This document shows positions 42,104 to 49,593 of a stretch of 64,000 nt of DNA, piece after piece (within the stretch, counting starts at the first letter, position 1; every line of letters starts with the position of its first letter). The stretch covers positions 16,478 through 80,477 of IMG/VR virus record IMGVR_UViG_3300009034_000016. One strand, 5' to 3'. The notes below the pieces were generated by a model. It was not told where the DNA came from. It searched no databases and was given only the letters and a program-made list of their open reading frames with translations. Made by a program: the position numbers and the translations under genes. This stretch comes from a virus.

Positions 42104-42340
42104 GTGGGAGTTATTAACTTGGATATTTATGGGAGCTTCCCAGGGGGAGTGCATGGACAAAGGTCGTTTAGTGCTATGACACATGGTCATGCCCATGCTG
42201 TTACTGAGGCCATAGCTTTTCTGGTAAATAAAGTATTGCCAAAAGCCATTGCCCTCGATCACAAGCTCCATGAGGAAGGCGAAAAACCATCAAAGGGATT
42301 TGACCCAGAAACGAAAGGAGGTGATTCAAATGAACCATAA
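42104..42340 (+). CDS. Small unknown protein with His motifs
   Basis: A 78-residue product from GTG 42104 (GGGAGG upstream). MTHGHAHAVTEAIAFLVNK has three alternating His. The acidic end overlaps the next start by 11 nt. Function unknown. Confidence 0.5.
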   Translation: MGVINLDIYGSFPGGVHGQRSFSAMTHGHAHAVTEAIAFLVNKVLPKAIALDHKLHEEGEKPSKGFDPETKGGDSNEP

Positions 42341-42767
42341 AATGCTTAGCAAGTTTAGTGTAGTGCTAATAGTCGTTGCCCTGCTATTCCTAACGGCAGG
42401 GTTAGTGATAGCGGAGGAGGATACTATTGGACCGATAAAGTTTGGGCCGATGTTGACGGCTCAAATGATTAGAATGAAGTTTGACCCTACCCGGACTTCA
42501 TTTATGACCAGTGGCCTGGGTGGTGGATTTTTTGCCGAGTATCAGGCTAAGGAAAAAACCGCCTTCAAGCCCAGGGTAGAAATCTATGTCCTGGCCTCAT
42601 CCCAGGAGGAAAGTAAGGAACTGGATATTGAGTTTGGCTGTTCCGGCTCATTATTGTCAATCGGCCCATTACAGTTAGGAACTATCGGGGCAATTTACAA
42701 TCCCGATGAGGACGAATGGTCATTGATAATAGGGGGCAGCTTAACTCTATGGGGTAAGGGATTGTAG
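42330..42767 (+). CDS. Exported protein, unknown
   Basis: A 145-residue protein from ATG 42330 with AAAGGAGGTGAT upstream. Residues 9-27 (FSVVLIVVALLFLTAGLVI, then AEED) form a signal peptide. The mature part is Gly-rich and beta-stranded (GGGFFAEYQAKEKTAFKPRVEIYV, LGTIGAIYNPDEDEWSLIIGG). An envelope protein made early could alter the host surface; inference only. Confidence 0.6.
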   Translation: MNHKMLSKFSVVLIVVALLFLTAGLVIAEEDTIGPIKFGPMLTAQMIRMKFDPTRTSFMTSGLGGGFFAEYQAKEKTAFKPRVEIYVLASSQEESKELDIEFGCSGSLLSIGPLQLGTIGAIYNPDEDEWSLIIGGSLTLWGKGL

Positions 42768-42784
42768 GCATTGGTCTGCTCAAT

Positions 42785-42893
42785 GGCTCCCGGCGGTGAA
42801 TTAGTCATGGACTTCGTGTTAAATAGACCGGGCTGATTTATCGAGACCGCTTGCGTTCTTAATTGGGATTAGCGCTGGTGGGTTCTGGGAGCC
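42785..42893 (+). ncRNA. Structured leader RNA R3
   Basis: GGCTCCC (42785-42791) pairs with GGGAGCC (42887-42893), enclosing about 95 nt. GGCTCCCGGCGGTGAAT differs from R2 at one of 17 positions, and both continue with an ACCSGG...TGATT block. The downstream start ATG 42906 has no other SD, and GGGAG lies in the closing stem. Probably the same regulatory RNA type as R2. Confidence 0.55.
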
Positions 42894-42905
42894 TTAATAA
42901 AATTT

Positions 42906-43340
42906 ATGAGAACGATACCTTTAAATCTTAATGAAGCTGCTAAGTTTGTGAAAAAATATCATAGGCATAATGATCCACCTACTCGAAGTAAGTTTTCAAT
43001 AGGAGCAACTAAGGAGGGTAAATTGGTTGGGGTTGCTATTGCAGGCAGACCTGTTGCAAGGCTTCTTAATGATGGGAGAACACTTGAAATAATAAGGGTA
43101 TGCACAGACGGCACTTTCAATGCTAATAGTTTCTTATATTCACGAGTTAAGAAAATAGCTCTGTTGATGGGTTATGAAAAAGTGATTACTTATACATTGC
43201 AAGAAGAGTCCGGGGCTTCCCTAAAAGCAATAGGAGCTCAAATAGAGGCAGAGGTAAAAGCCAAGAGTTGGAATTGTAAAGGAAGGCCAAGAAGAGAACA
43301 AGAGGTTTATAAGAAACCTAAATATAGGTGGATATTGTAA
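42906..43340 (+). CDS. XF1762-like (GNAT-type) phage protein
   Basis: A 144-residue protein. LNEAAKFVKKYHRHNDPPTRSKFSIGATKEGKLVGVAIAGRPVAR, then RTLEIIRVCTDGT and KVITYTLQEESGASLKAIGAQ, is the pattern of the XF1762 family, related to acetyltransferases and widespread in phages. Substrate unknown. It follows R3 without a separate SD. Confidence 0.75.
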   Translation: MRTIPLNLNEAAKFVKKYHRHNDPPTRSKFSIGATKEGKLVGVAIAGRPVARLLNDGRTLEIIRVCTDGTFNANSFLYSRVKKIALLMGYEKVITYTLQEESGASLKAIGAQIEAEVKAKSWNCKGRPRREQEVYKKPKYRWIL

Positions 43341-43375
43341 GGTTCCGGGAGCCAGGTTTGAAAGGAGGTAATGTT

Positions 43376-43648
43376 GTGGGTTTTGTAGATCGTGATCGTT
43401 ATCCTTATGATGTAGGTGAACTTTTTGTTACAGAGCTTATGGTGTGTCATAGTGCTGCTGGTTACTTCATTGGTCGTATGTGTTGGGATAAGGAATTAAG
43501 TTTTGAAGATCAGTTTTCTCGTGAAAGTGGTTATTATCCTACTGCAACTGTCGCTCAGAAGGCATTAAAAGAAGGATTCGAGGTTAGAGAGTGTTCGGAG
43601 AATGAGATGGCATATAACGAAGGACTACCACGCCCCGGTGCGACCTGA
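43376..43648 (+). CDS. Unknown protein
   Basis: A 90-residue product from GTG 43376, AAAGGAGG 7 nt upstream; the open frame extends further 5' but through the preceding gene. ELFVTELMVCHSAAGYFIGRMCW then ESGYYPTATVAQKALKEG. Function unknown. Confidence 0.6.
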   Translation: MGFVDRDRYPYDVGELFVTELMVCHSAAGYFIGRMCWDKELSFEDQFSRESGYYPTATVAQKALKEGFEVRECSENEMAYNEGLPRPGAT

Positions 43649-43671
43649 CGGTAAGTAGGAGAAGGGAAAAT

Positions 43672-43926
43672 ATGATTAATAAGAATTTACCAGAACCGGA
43701 ACCCAGAGATAGGCAGTGCGTTTATTGTTTTCGTAAAACAGGATCGCTCAAAGGTCAGCTTATTCATTGGCCAAGTCCTGATTTTAAAGGTTGGGTTGCT
43801 ACTGTAAGTGGTATGGAAATAGAGCCATTTTCTACTTGGTTATACATTTGTCAATGGTGTCGTGGTGTAGAAACAAAAAGAAAGCAACGCTCCGAGACGA
43901 GCCGGAATCCGGCCACCGGGGTTTGA
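43672..43926 (+). CDS. Zinc-ribbon-like protein with ETSRNPATG tail
   Basis: An 84-residue protein with AGAAGGGAA upstream. CVYC near residue 17 and CQWC near residue 61 form a four-Cys site. The C-terminus ETSRNPATGV repeats that of the 35455 protein. Its 3' DNA plus SD is the repeat described in Findings. Confidence 0.6.
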   Translation: MINKNLPEPEPRDRQCVYCFRKTGSLKGQLIHWPSPDFKGWVATVSGMEIEPFSTWLYICQWCRGVETKRKQRSETSRNPATGV

Positions 43927-43933
43927 AAGGAGG
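43894..43933 (+). repeat. GAGACGAGCCGGAATCCGG repeat, full copy
   Basis: Encodes ETSRNPATGV and includes GCCGG-aat-CCGGC, a 5-bp stem, then GTTTGAAAGGAGGA, the next gene's SD. Related copies lie at 35671-35691, 35411-35443 and, more degenerate, 43344-43368. Confidence 0.6.
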
Positions 43934-43936
43934 ACT

Positions 43937-44410
43937 ATGTTTCCAAAATTTATCTTTAATAAGGAAATAGGGCAAACCATTAAGGCCGAAGCAATGCAAC
44001 AGATAATTAATAAATATATCTGGAGGTGTGGCTTAGAACATGCCTTCAAGACTACTTTCTGGGAGCGGATTGAATACTGGTATCTGAGGATCTTTTGGGA
44101 GCCGTGGCAAAAATTTAGAAATGAAATAAATTCTCTAAAAGATTTAAGTGATTATTATCCTAAAAATCTTGAAGAAGCAATAGATAAAGCAAATGATTTA
44201 TATAGAATGTGGATGAAACAAGGCAACAAGGAGGATGCTATTACTATCGGTTTTCTCCTCTCCCACGCCAAAGAGTGCCCAAGCTGTAGGAAGGTGGAGG
44301 AAGTGGTGAGGAAGTTGAAGGAGAGATTTGAGGAGACTGAAAATTTAGAAATGAAAGCCGAGCTTGAACTTATTATTGAGATGCTAACCGAGGAGGCCGC
44401 CCATGGATAG
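43937..44410 (+). CDS. Unknown helical protein
   Basis: A 157-residue protein. The N-terminal half is aromatic (WERIEYWYLRIFWEPWQKF), suggesting membrane or protein contact. AKECPSCRKVEEVV contains one CxxC. The Glu-rich end shares EMLTEE with the next protein. Function unknown. Confidence 0.55.
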   Translation: MFPKFIFNKEIGQTIKAEAMQQIINKYIWRCGLEHAFKTTFWERIEYWYLRIFWEPWQKFRNEINSLKDLSDYYPKNLEEAIDKANDLYRMWMKQGNKEDAITIGFLLSHAKECPSCRKVEEVVRKLKERFEETENLEMKAELELIIEMLTEEAAHG

Positions 44411-44636
44411 GAAGGAAGCGATTGAGGAACTGGATCATTGTTTGGAAGCAAACGAATTCCCCGCTTGGGAAGCTATTGCTATTGCTCACAAGAACCTCAA
44501 GCTGGTTGAGGAAGTGGTGGGGTGGTTAGAGGATTCAATTAAAAGCACATCCAGTACTCCCGGGCAAGTTAGTTTCATCGATGGCAGAATAGACGCTTGG
44601 GAGGATATATTAGAAATGCTAACCGAGGGGGAGTGA
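44403..44636 (+). CDS. Small helical protein
   Basis: A 77-residue acidic helical protein overlapping the previous gene by 8 nt. EAIEELDHCLEAN and DAWEDILEMLTEGE. Function unknown. Confidence 0.55.
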   Translation: MDRKEAIEELDHCLEANEFPAWEAIAIAHKNLKLVEEVVGWLEDSIKSTSSTPGQVSFIDGRIDAWEDILEMLTEGE

Positions 44637-44830
44637 TGAATTACTGTTCAAGTTGTGGCCTTCCTGTCCCTGAAGGGCAGGGGGGAGTTTGTTCAATGTG
44701 TTACGGCGATCCCGAATATGGTAGGGATGGGTATTATAAACAACGCCTCGAGGAAGAAGAAATGCAAGAACAGGAAAGAGAACGGGAGGAAGAGGAAACG
44801 GGAGGAAGAGGAAAGGAGGGAGAAGAGTGA
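44636..44830 (+). CDS. Zinc-ribbon protein with Glu-rich tail
   Basis: A 64-residue product from ATG 44636 (TGATG overlap). CSSC and CSMC form a zinc ribbon. The last 30 residues are almost all Glu/Arg/Gly, which is unusually polar. Function unknown. Confidence 0.55.
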   Translation: MNYCSSCGLPVPEGQGGVCSMCYGDPEYGRDGYYKQRLEEEEMQEQEREREEEETGGRGKEGEE

Positions 44831-45093
44831 TGAAACTGGAAAAGGCGATTGAGATGGTTAAAGAGGTTACCTCTTATGTGGAGGAAAAGATACCGAACCC
44901 TCTGTATTGGTTCAACACGGACGAACGGGAAGCCCTCCGCCTCGTGATTGAGGCGGCGGAGAGGGATTTAAAAAAGTTTGACGAAAGAATAGAGAAATTG
45001 GAAAACAAGATTAAAAGATTAGAATCGCTACCCATAGTTTATGGCCCAAATACAGCTTACTTACCACACAAGAAGGAAGGAGGAAAGGAATGA
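44830..45093 (+). CDS. Coiled-coil protein
   Basis: An 87-residue protein from ATG 44830. DEREALRLVIEAAERDLKKFDERIEKLENKI is a long coiled coil. The REA-x-x-LVI-x-AA motif recurs in the next protein. Function unknown. Confidence 0.55.
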   Translation: MKLEKAIEMVKEVTSYVEEKIPNPLYWFNTDEREALRLVIEAAERDLKKFDERIEKLENKIKRLESLPIVYGPNTAYLPHKKEGGKE

Positions 45094-45527
45094 GTAAAGG
45101 TCTAAAGAAAACAACCGAAGAATTAAGGGAAAATATTGGGAAAGTAGAGGAAATATTAAAAACTGGGGGATGGACAAGGAATCAGCGGGAAGCCTTTAAA
45201 CTTGTAATTCAAGCTGCTAAGGAGCGAAGTGGGTGGGGCGAGAACGTAAAGGTAATTTGCAAGATTACCAATAGCTGTAAATGTGGTCACCATCTCATGG
45301 TTATAACAAATAAGGAAACCTGCGAAAAGCAAGCCAACCTCTCCTTTCTCCAGAAGGTGAGGGAGGAGTGTAAGAAGTATTATAACTTTGATGAACATTA
45401 TACAGATTGTAAGAAATGTCGTTATGAGAGAGATTGTATATTTCAGTCTCTTGATGCTGAGTCAGATCAAGGATTAATGGATCTCATCGAGAAGGTGCTG
45501 GAGGCCCCAGAAATCGCGAAGGGGTAG
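45090..45527 (+). CDS. Unknown protein with REAxxLVIxAA and Cys motifs
   Basis: A 145-residue protein from an ATGA overlap. NQREAFKLVIQAAKERSG matches the motif of the previous product. Then KCGHH and CKKCRYERDC suggest a zinc site. Function unknown. Confidence 0.55.
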   Translation: MSKGLKKTTEELRENIGKVEEILKTGGWTRNQREAFKLVIQAAKERSGWGENVKVICKITNSCKCGHHLMVITNKETCEKQANLSFLQKVREECKKYYNFDEHYTDCKKCRYERDCIFQSLDAESDQGLMDLIEKVLEAPEIAKG

Positions 45528-45590
45528 GAAGGGAAAATTTATTTTAATGGGGGGAGGAGTAAGATATCCCATAACCAAAAGGAGGTAGCC

Positions 45591-46013
45591 ATGGACCCGT
45601 TATTGTTGCTAGTGAATCTTAAAAAAGACTTTGGTGTTATTCTGGAGCAACTGAAGTGTGCCGGGAGCGAGAGTGAGGCAAAAGAACAGTTAGCCCTAAA
45701 CGCAAGTATGCAGGCGGATTGGGCGAAGAGGGAAGGCGAGGAGCTATACAATCAGATCGTGGCCGATGCTGAATATAGGCAGTGGCGGGCGAAAGTGATA
45801 AATAACTTACTTACCCAGGACCCGAAGTTGTCGGAATGGAAGATCAAGGCGCTGATTGAACAGGATGATAAATTCGTAGAGTTTAAGCAGTTTATAGCCA
45901 AGAGTCAGATGGAGCATCAGGTTTACGGCAGGTTTATTGATGCGCTCCATGACCAGGCTGAGGCTATAAGGTTTCTGCTTGATCGGGAGCCTGATTTTAA
46001 GCTGGAGAAGTAA
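45591..46013 (+). CDS. Unknown helical protein
   Basis: A 140-residue helical protein with AAAGGAGG before ATG. Few glycines and repeated acidic/basic heptads; WRAKVINNLLTQDPKLSEWKIKALIEQDD. No family recognised. Palindrome site 4 follows its stop. Confidence 0.55.
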   Translation: MDPLLLLVNLKKDFGVILEQLKCAGSESEAKEQLALNASMQADWAKREGEELYNQIVADAEYRQWRAKVINNLLTQDPKLSEWKIKALIEQDDKFVEFKQFIAKSQMEHQVYGRFIDALHDQAEAIRFLLDREPDFKLEK

Positions 46014-46028
46014 TGGGCTTGCAACACG

Positions 46029-46042
46029 TGCACACGCGTGCA
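46029..46042. promoter_or_regulatory. TGCACAC palindrome, site 4
   Basis: TGCACACGCGTGCA, touching the GGAGGAG SD of the next gene with only CG between. Confidence 0.7.
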
Positions 46043-46053
46043 CGGAGGAGTAA

Positions 46054-46431
46054 ATGAAGAAGTGTTTAAAATGCGGGAAATGCTGTAAGGAGATCCCGAT
46101 TGAGCATAGCCCAAAAAGGTTAAAGGAATACTATCTTGACTGGAGGCTACGGAAGAAAAAAGAACCAGATATACTCATGGATATATGGTTACTGTATCCA
46201 ATGTTAAGATATTTAGGGAGAAGAAGGTATGGAAGGTATTTGTATCGCTGCATTCATCTGACTAAAGGGAATCTATGTGATATCAACTCCATAAAACCGG
46301 ATATGTGTAAGGGATATCCCTGGTATGGTGAAAAAGAATCTGAAAGGAAGTTGAGCTCATTGACAATCTTAAAGTGTGGGTATAACAAATGGTTAGAAAG
46401 GATCAAGGATGAAGAAGATAAAACTGGTTAA
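46054..46431 (+). CDS. YkgJ-type cysteine-cluster protein
   Basis: A 125-residue protein. C4-x2-C7-x2-C10-C11 (CLKCGKCCKEIPI) followed by YRCIHLTKGNLCDI and DMCKGYPW matches the CxxCxxCC family thought to bind Fe-S or zinc. Function unknown. Overlaps the next gene by 23 nt. Confidence 0.75.
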   Translation: MKKCLKCGKCCKEIPIEHSPKRLKEYYLDWRLRKKKEPDILMDIWLLYPMLRYLGRRRYGRYLYRCIHLTKGNLCDINSIKPDMCKGYPWYGEKESERKLSSLTILKCGYNKWLERIKDEEDKTG

Positions 46432-46936
46432 CTTAATTCCGAGGATACATCGTCTGAAGGATGATAATGTCCCGCACTTCGATCTATCACCCGGGACCAT
46501 AGCCGAGGTTTACCTAATCTTCGGCGGGTTGGTTTGGAATCTCCTGCGCAGGGTTACTGGGATGCTTATAGGTGCAACCGCAACAACCATCGGGAATAAT
46601 ATATATTTCTATACCCCATCCCCGGATATGGCCGAGAAAATCCGGGACTATCTGCCACTTATCGTCCATGAGCTAATCCATATCAAGCAGTTTAAAAAGA
46701 ATGGCTTGGTCAGGTTTGTTTCAATCTACTTCGGTCAATTTTTCAGGGAGTTCTATAAGATCTGGCGCAGTGGCCACGGCTTTGATATTAAGGGGGCTTA
46801 CGCCATGATCGGCCTGGAGAGAGAAGCCTACGATGCGGAAAACTATATGTATCAGCACCCGGAGATAGCTGAGAGTTTCAGGATTTTCGGGGCTTGGGGA
46901 AAGGGAGGATTAAATCAATGTGGGATCGAATTTTAA
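46409..46936 (+). CDS. HExxH zinc-metallopeptidase-like protein
   Basis: A 175-residue protein. H87-E88-L-I-H91 (PLIVHELIHIKQF) with a later Glu at 137 or 139 (GLEREAYDAENY) fits a gluzincin layout like DUF4157-type peptidases. Hydrophobic TIAEVYLIFGGLVWNLL near residue 30 may be a membrane segment. Substrate unknown; it is the second HExxH protein in the window. Confidence 0.6.
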   Translation: MKKIKLVNLIPRIHRLKDDNVPHFDLSPGTIAEVYLIFGGLVWNLLRRVTGMLIGATATTIGNNIYFYTPSPDMAEKIRDYLPLIVHELIHIKQFKKNGLVRFVSIYFGQFFREFYKIWRSGHGFDIKGAYAMIGLEREAYDAENYMYQHPEIAESFRIFGAWGKGGLNQCGIEF

Positions 46937-47010
46937 CTATCTATCTAATCGGTGGGGGGATTATTCTGGTAATTCTCCTAATTTTCTTCGTAATAGTCGG
47001 GGAATGGTGA
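46918..47010 (+). CDS. Single-TM micro-protein
   Basis: A 30-residue protein; GGGAGG precedes ATG. Almost entirely one membrane segment (ILTIYLIGGGIILVILLIF). Overlaps the previous gene by 19 nt. Function unknown. Confidence 0.45.
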   Translation: MWDRILTIYLIGGGIILVILLIFFVIVGEW

Positions 47011-47012
47011 AA

Positions 47013-47207
47013 ATGAAGTGTCCATATTGCAGCGATAGCGATACAACCGTCATATATATTTGCAATACCGACGACAGAAAAAAATATAAATATAGGAGAC
47101 TCCCTAAGAAGCTCAGAGGAAACAATACTATTCGACGGCGGCGTAAATGCCTTGGTTGCGGATATAGGTTTAACACGGTGGAGAGCCATGCTGAGGGAGG
47201 GGAATGA
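47013..47207 (+). CDS. NrdR-like zinc-ribbon protein
   Basis: A 64-residue product from ATG 47013. MKCPYC near the start and RRRRKCLGCGYRFNTVE match the zinc ribbon of NrdR repressors, but the ATP-cone domain is absent. May bind DNA. Confidence 0.6.
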   Translation: MKCPYCSDSDTTVIYICNTDDRKKYKYRRLPKKLRGNNTIRRRRKCLGCGYRFNTVESHAEGGE

Positions 47208-47452
47208 CAAGGACGTGCATATTTTGTGGGAGTGAGTGGGAAGAAGTAAACAAATCACATCCAGAGAATGACTGCGGGATTTGTTTAAGATGTCTTGGTG
47301 ATGGAAACGATCGTCCAGAATCCAGAACGGCCGTCTTTTACCCTATTAATTTCGATTCTTTTAATCTTCGTAATAGTTGGTTAGATCTGCTATTTAGAGA
47401 CATTACCGATCACCTTATTTTGGCGGAGGAACTGGAGGGGGAGGGGGGTTGA
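47204..47452 (+). CDS. Small zinc-site protein
   Basis: An 82-residue protein (ATGA overlap). CIFC and CGICLRC give a likely zinc site, followed by an acidic helix. Function unknown. Confidence 0.55.
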   Translation: MTRTCIFCGSEWEEVNKSHPENDCGICLRCLGDGNDRPESRTAVFYPINFDSFNLRNSWLDLLFRDITDHLILAEELEGEGG

Positions 47453-47453
47453 T

Positions 47454-47645
47454 ATGTGTAAACATAAAGACTTTAAAATAGAGACATGGAGAGGGCCATA
47501 TTGTCCTTGGTGTAGGAACGATAAACTCTCAAAAGAGAATTATAAATTAAAGAATAAATTAATAGACGAAAGGGAAACCTCGAGGCGAGTACATAAGGAG
47601 AACCTCGAATTACAAGAACGATTAGATAGGCTGGGAGAGCAATGA
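47454..47645 (+). CDS. Small zinc/coiled-coil protein
   Basis: A 63-residue protein. C2, YCPWC near residue 17, then a coiled coil (LSKENYKLKNKLIDE to the end). Possibly a dimeric DNA- or protein-binding module. Confidence 0.55.
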   Translation: MCKHKDFKIETWRGPYCPWCRNDKLSKENYKLKNKLIDERETSRRVHKENLELQERLDRLGEQ

Positions 47646-48028
47646 GAATCGTATCCTTTGCCTGGACGGCTCAAGCTCTCTTAGACGATCTAAAGACCAT
47701 TACCCGCCGAAACTGGAAGGACTGTAGGTTAGTCCCGGGCGAGCTTGTCCAGGCCTGGGACAAACTACCACACAGGGGCGGGAAGCAGATAGCCTTGATC
47801 CAAATAGTCTCAGTAAGGCGAGAACAGCTAAAAGAGATAACCGAGGAAGAAGTTATCAAGGAAGGTGGGCTGTGGGAGAACAGAGAGGCATTTATTGAGG
47901 CATGGCTTAAGGCATACCCGGGTTCGAGCGAGGACGATCTGATATGGCGGATAGAATTTGCATTAGTAAGTAAGCGGCCGATTCCGGATCCCGAGCAGCT
48001 GGAGTTGGGATTGGGATACAAGATGTAG
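47642..48028 (+). CDS. ASCH/PUA-like domain protein
   Basis: A 128-residue protein. ISFAWTAQALLDD-type start with KTITRRNWKDCRLVPGELVQAWDKLPHRGGKQIALIQIV is the pattern of phage ASCH-like domains, which bind RNA or modified nucleotides. ATGA overlap with the previous gene. Confidence 0.65.
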   Translation: MRIVSFAWTAQALLDDLKTITRRNWKDCRLVPGELVQAWDKLPHRGGKQIALIQIVSVRREQLKEITEEEVIKEGGLWENREAFIEAWLKAYPGSSEDDLIWRIEFALVSKRPIPDPEQLELGLGYKM

Positions 48029-48041
48029 AAGGAGGTCCATC

Positions 48042-48608
48042 ATGGCAATAACAATACTCGGTTTTGATCCCGGCTCGAGGGTAACCGGCTGGGGAGTTAT
48101 AGAGAAGGACGGTTCTGTCCTAAAGTGCCTTGATTATGGGGAAATTAGGTTATCGGGAGTCCCAGGACATGCCCGTACGCTTCTATCCGTTGGGGTGAAG
48201 GAGATAGTGCGTTATCGTTCTCCGGCTGCCTGCGCAGTAGAGGACTTTGTAGCCAGTCCGGGAAGGAGGGCCTATCGCCGGGTTCCGGCAATGCAGGACA
48301 TTATGATGGGCAGCATAGTGGGAATAATCACCGATGCGATATATACAGTTGGTCTAAGGCCGGAGATGGCGATCGCCCCGCCCTGTGAGATCAAGAAAGC
48401 GGTGACTGGGCAGAGGAACGCGACCAAGGCGCAGGTCAGGGATATGGTGCGTCGAATTCTGGGTATTGAAAGATGGAAATCGTTACAGGAGAATCGAAGA
48501 GGGGTGAGTTCTCATTGTGCGGATGCCCTGGCGGCCGCTATCTGGTACGCTCACTCCCTGGACGTCAATAAAATAATAGAGGTAATGTCCGAAAAGGTAG
48601 AGGGATAG
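48042..48608 (+). CDS. ruvC: RuvC-like Holliday-junction resolvase
   Basis: A 188-residue RuvC-fold protein; AGGAGG precedes ATG. Catalytic candidates are D9 (GFDPGSRVTGWGV), E67/D68 (CAVEDFVAS), H158 and D161 (SSHCADALAAAIWYA). It should cut four-way junctions made during phage recombination or packaging, alongside SbcCD. RuvA and RuvB are absent. Confidence 0.85.
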   Translation: MAITILGFDPGSRVTGWGVIEKDGSVLKCLDYGEIRLSGVPGHARTLLSVGVKEIVRYRSPAACAVEDFVASPGRRAYRRVPAMQDIMMGSIVGIITDAIYTVGLRPEMAIAPPCEIKKAVTGQRNATKAQVRDMVRRILGIERWKSLQENRRGVSSHCADALAAAIWYAHSLDVNKIIEVMSEKVEG

Positions 48609-48639
48609 TAATTAAATGGAAGTCAGCCTTGGAGTGTAA

Positions 48640-48942
48640 TTGGAACCGTCTCAATATTTATTGGAAGCCAAGGGAGGAGTAATTAGAGATAACCCCCTTT
48701 TAGATATTGTCTTCTCGAAGGAGGAGGCGGAGGCCGGTAACTTTGCACACGGTGTGCAAATAGAAAGGAGACCACCCCGCTATGATTTATTTCAGCAGAA
48801 GGAAGACCCCCCGGAGGCTTCCCCGGGCCCTAACCGAGAAGGAAGTAAGGTTGTTATTAAATCAGCCCAACGGGGGGGCTACTGGCCAGAGGGACAGGGC
48901 AATCTTGGAAGTCCTTTACGGATCGGGGCTGAGGGTAACTGA
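48640..48942 (+). CDS. Doubtful ORF overlapping the recombinase start
   Basis: A 100-residue frame from TTG that overlaps the recombinase gene for 161 nt. The first 45 residues look protein-like, but no SD is evident and the rest is Pro/Gly/Arg-rich, typical of an alternate frame. Possibly a remnant of an N-terminal recombinase domain; weak. Confidence 0.2.
   Translation: MEPSQYLLEAKGGVIRDNPLLDIVFSKEEAEAGNFAHGVQIERRPPRYDLFQQKEDPPEASPGPNREGSKVVIKSAQRGGYWPEGQGNLGSPLRIGAEGN
48744..48758. promoter_or_regulatory. TGCACAC palindrome, site 5
   Basis: TGCACACGGTGTGCA, extended by TT/AA to 48742-48760. Lies 5 nt before the AAAGGAG of the recombinase gene. Confidence 0.75.
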
Positions 48943-49381
48943 ATTGATCTTACTGAGGATAGGAGATGTTGACTGTAGGGCAAGAAAGGTTAGAGTTACG
49001 GGGAAGGGATCTAAGGACCGGATAGTCCCCCTAGGGGAAGTAGCTCTAAATGAGCTTGAGAAATATCTTGGTTCGGCCCGGGGCGAGTTACTCGGAAACG
49101 GGGACTGTGAGATGCTTTTCCTGAACTATGCGGGGAGTGGTTTAAGCCGGCAGGGGGTTTGGAAGATAATCAAACGATATGGTCAGGCGGCCGGGATCCA
49201 GGATATTAGTCCCCATATCCTACGCCATTCATTCGCTACTCATCTGCTTGATCATGGGGCTAACCTTCGGGCTATTCAGGAGATGCTCGGACATAGTGAG
49301 ATTGCAACGACCCAGATCTATACTCACGTAAGTAGAGAGAGGCTCAGGGTTCTATATAATCAATATCATCCGAGGGTATAG
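48782..49381 (+). CDS. Tyrosine recombinase, catalytic domain only (Xer-like)
   Basis: A 199-residue protein containing the full Xer-type catalytic set: R51 (YGSGLRVTEL), K75 (GKGSKDRIVP), H145 and R148 (PHILRHSFATHL), H171 (LGHSEIATTQ) and Y180 (IYTHV). Normal XerC/D are near 300 residues; the N-terminal core-binding domain is missing. It could resolve phage dimers at a dif-like site or integrate the genome. Start ATG 48782 with AAAGGAG 11 nt upstream, directly behind palindrome 5. Confidence 0.85.
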   Translation: MIYFSRRKTPRRLPRALTEKEVRLLLNQPNGGATGQRDRAILEVLYGSGLRVTELILLRIGDVDCRARKVRVTGKGSKDRIVPLGEVALNELEKYLGSARGELLGNGDCEMLFLNYAGSGLSRQGVWKIIKRYGQAAGIQDISPHILRHSFATHLLDHGANLRAIQEMLGHSEIATTQIYTHVSRERLRVLYNQYHPRV

Positions 49382-49395
49382 GAGGGGGAGCACCG

Positions 49396-49593
49396 ATGAA
49401 CCTAAAAGACTTTAAAAAGTTAGGGATAGGCGACCTAGTGGTGATGAAGAAGATAAGGGCGGAGGTTGTCGAGAGATATGGGGGATTGGCCCGGGTGCAA
49501 TACCTGAAAAGCGGATATCAGGTATGGAAGAAAGCCCGCCAGCTAAGGCTTATTAGTAGAGCAGGACATTGGAAGAAAGGAGAAACACAATGA
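49396..49593 (+). CDS. Small basic protein
   Basis: A 65-residue basic protein after GGAGGGGGAG. GIGDLVVMKKIRAEVVERYGGLARVQY suggests a small SH3-like barrel. Function unknown. Confidence 0.6.
   Translation: MNLKDFKKLGIGDLVVMKKIRAEVVERYGGLARVQYLKSGYQVWKKARQLRLISRAGHWKKGETQ

Noticed and set aside
48640-48942. N-terminal domain of the recombinase in another frame
   Set aside because: The first residues contain an NPLLDI-like linker, but no core-binding helices can be read and no single indel joins it convincingly to the catalytic frame.
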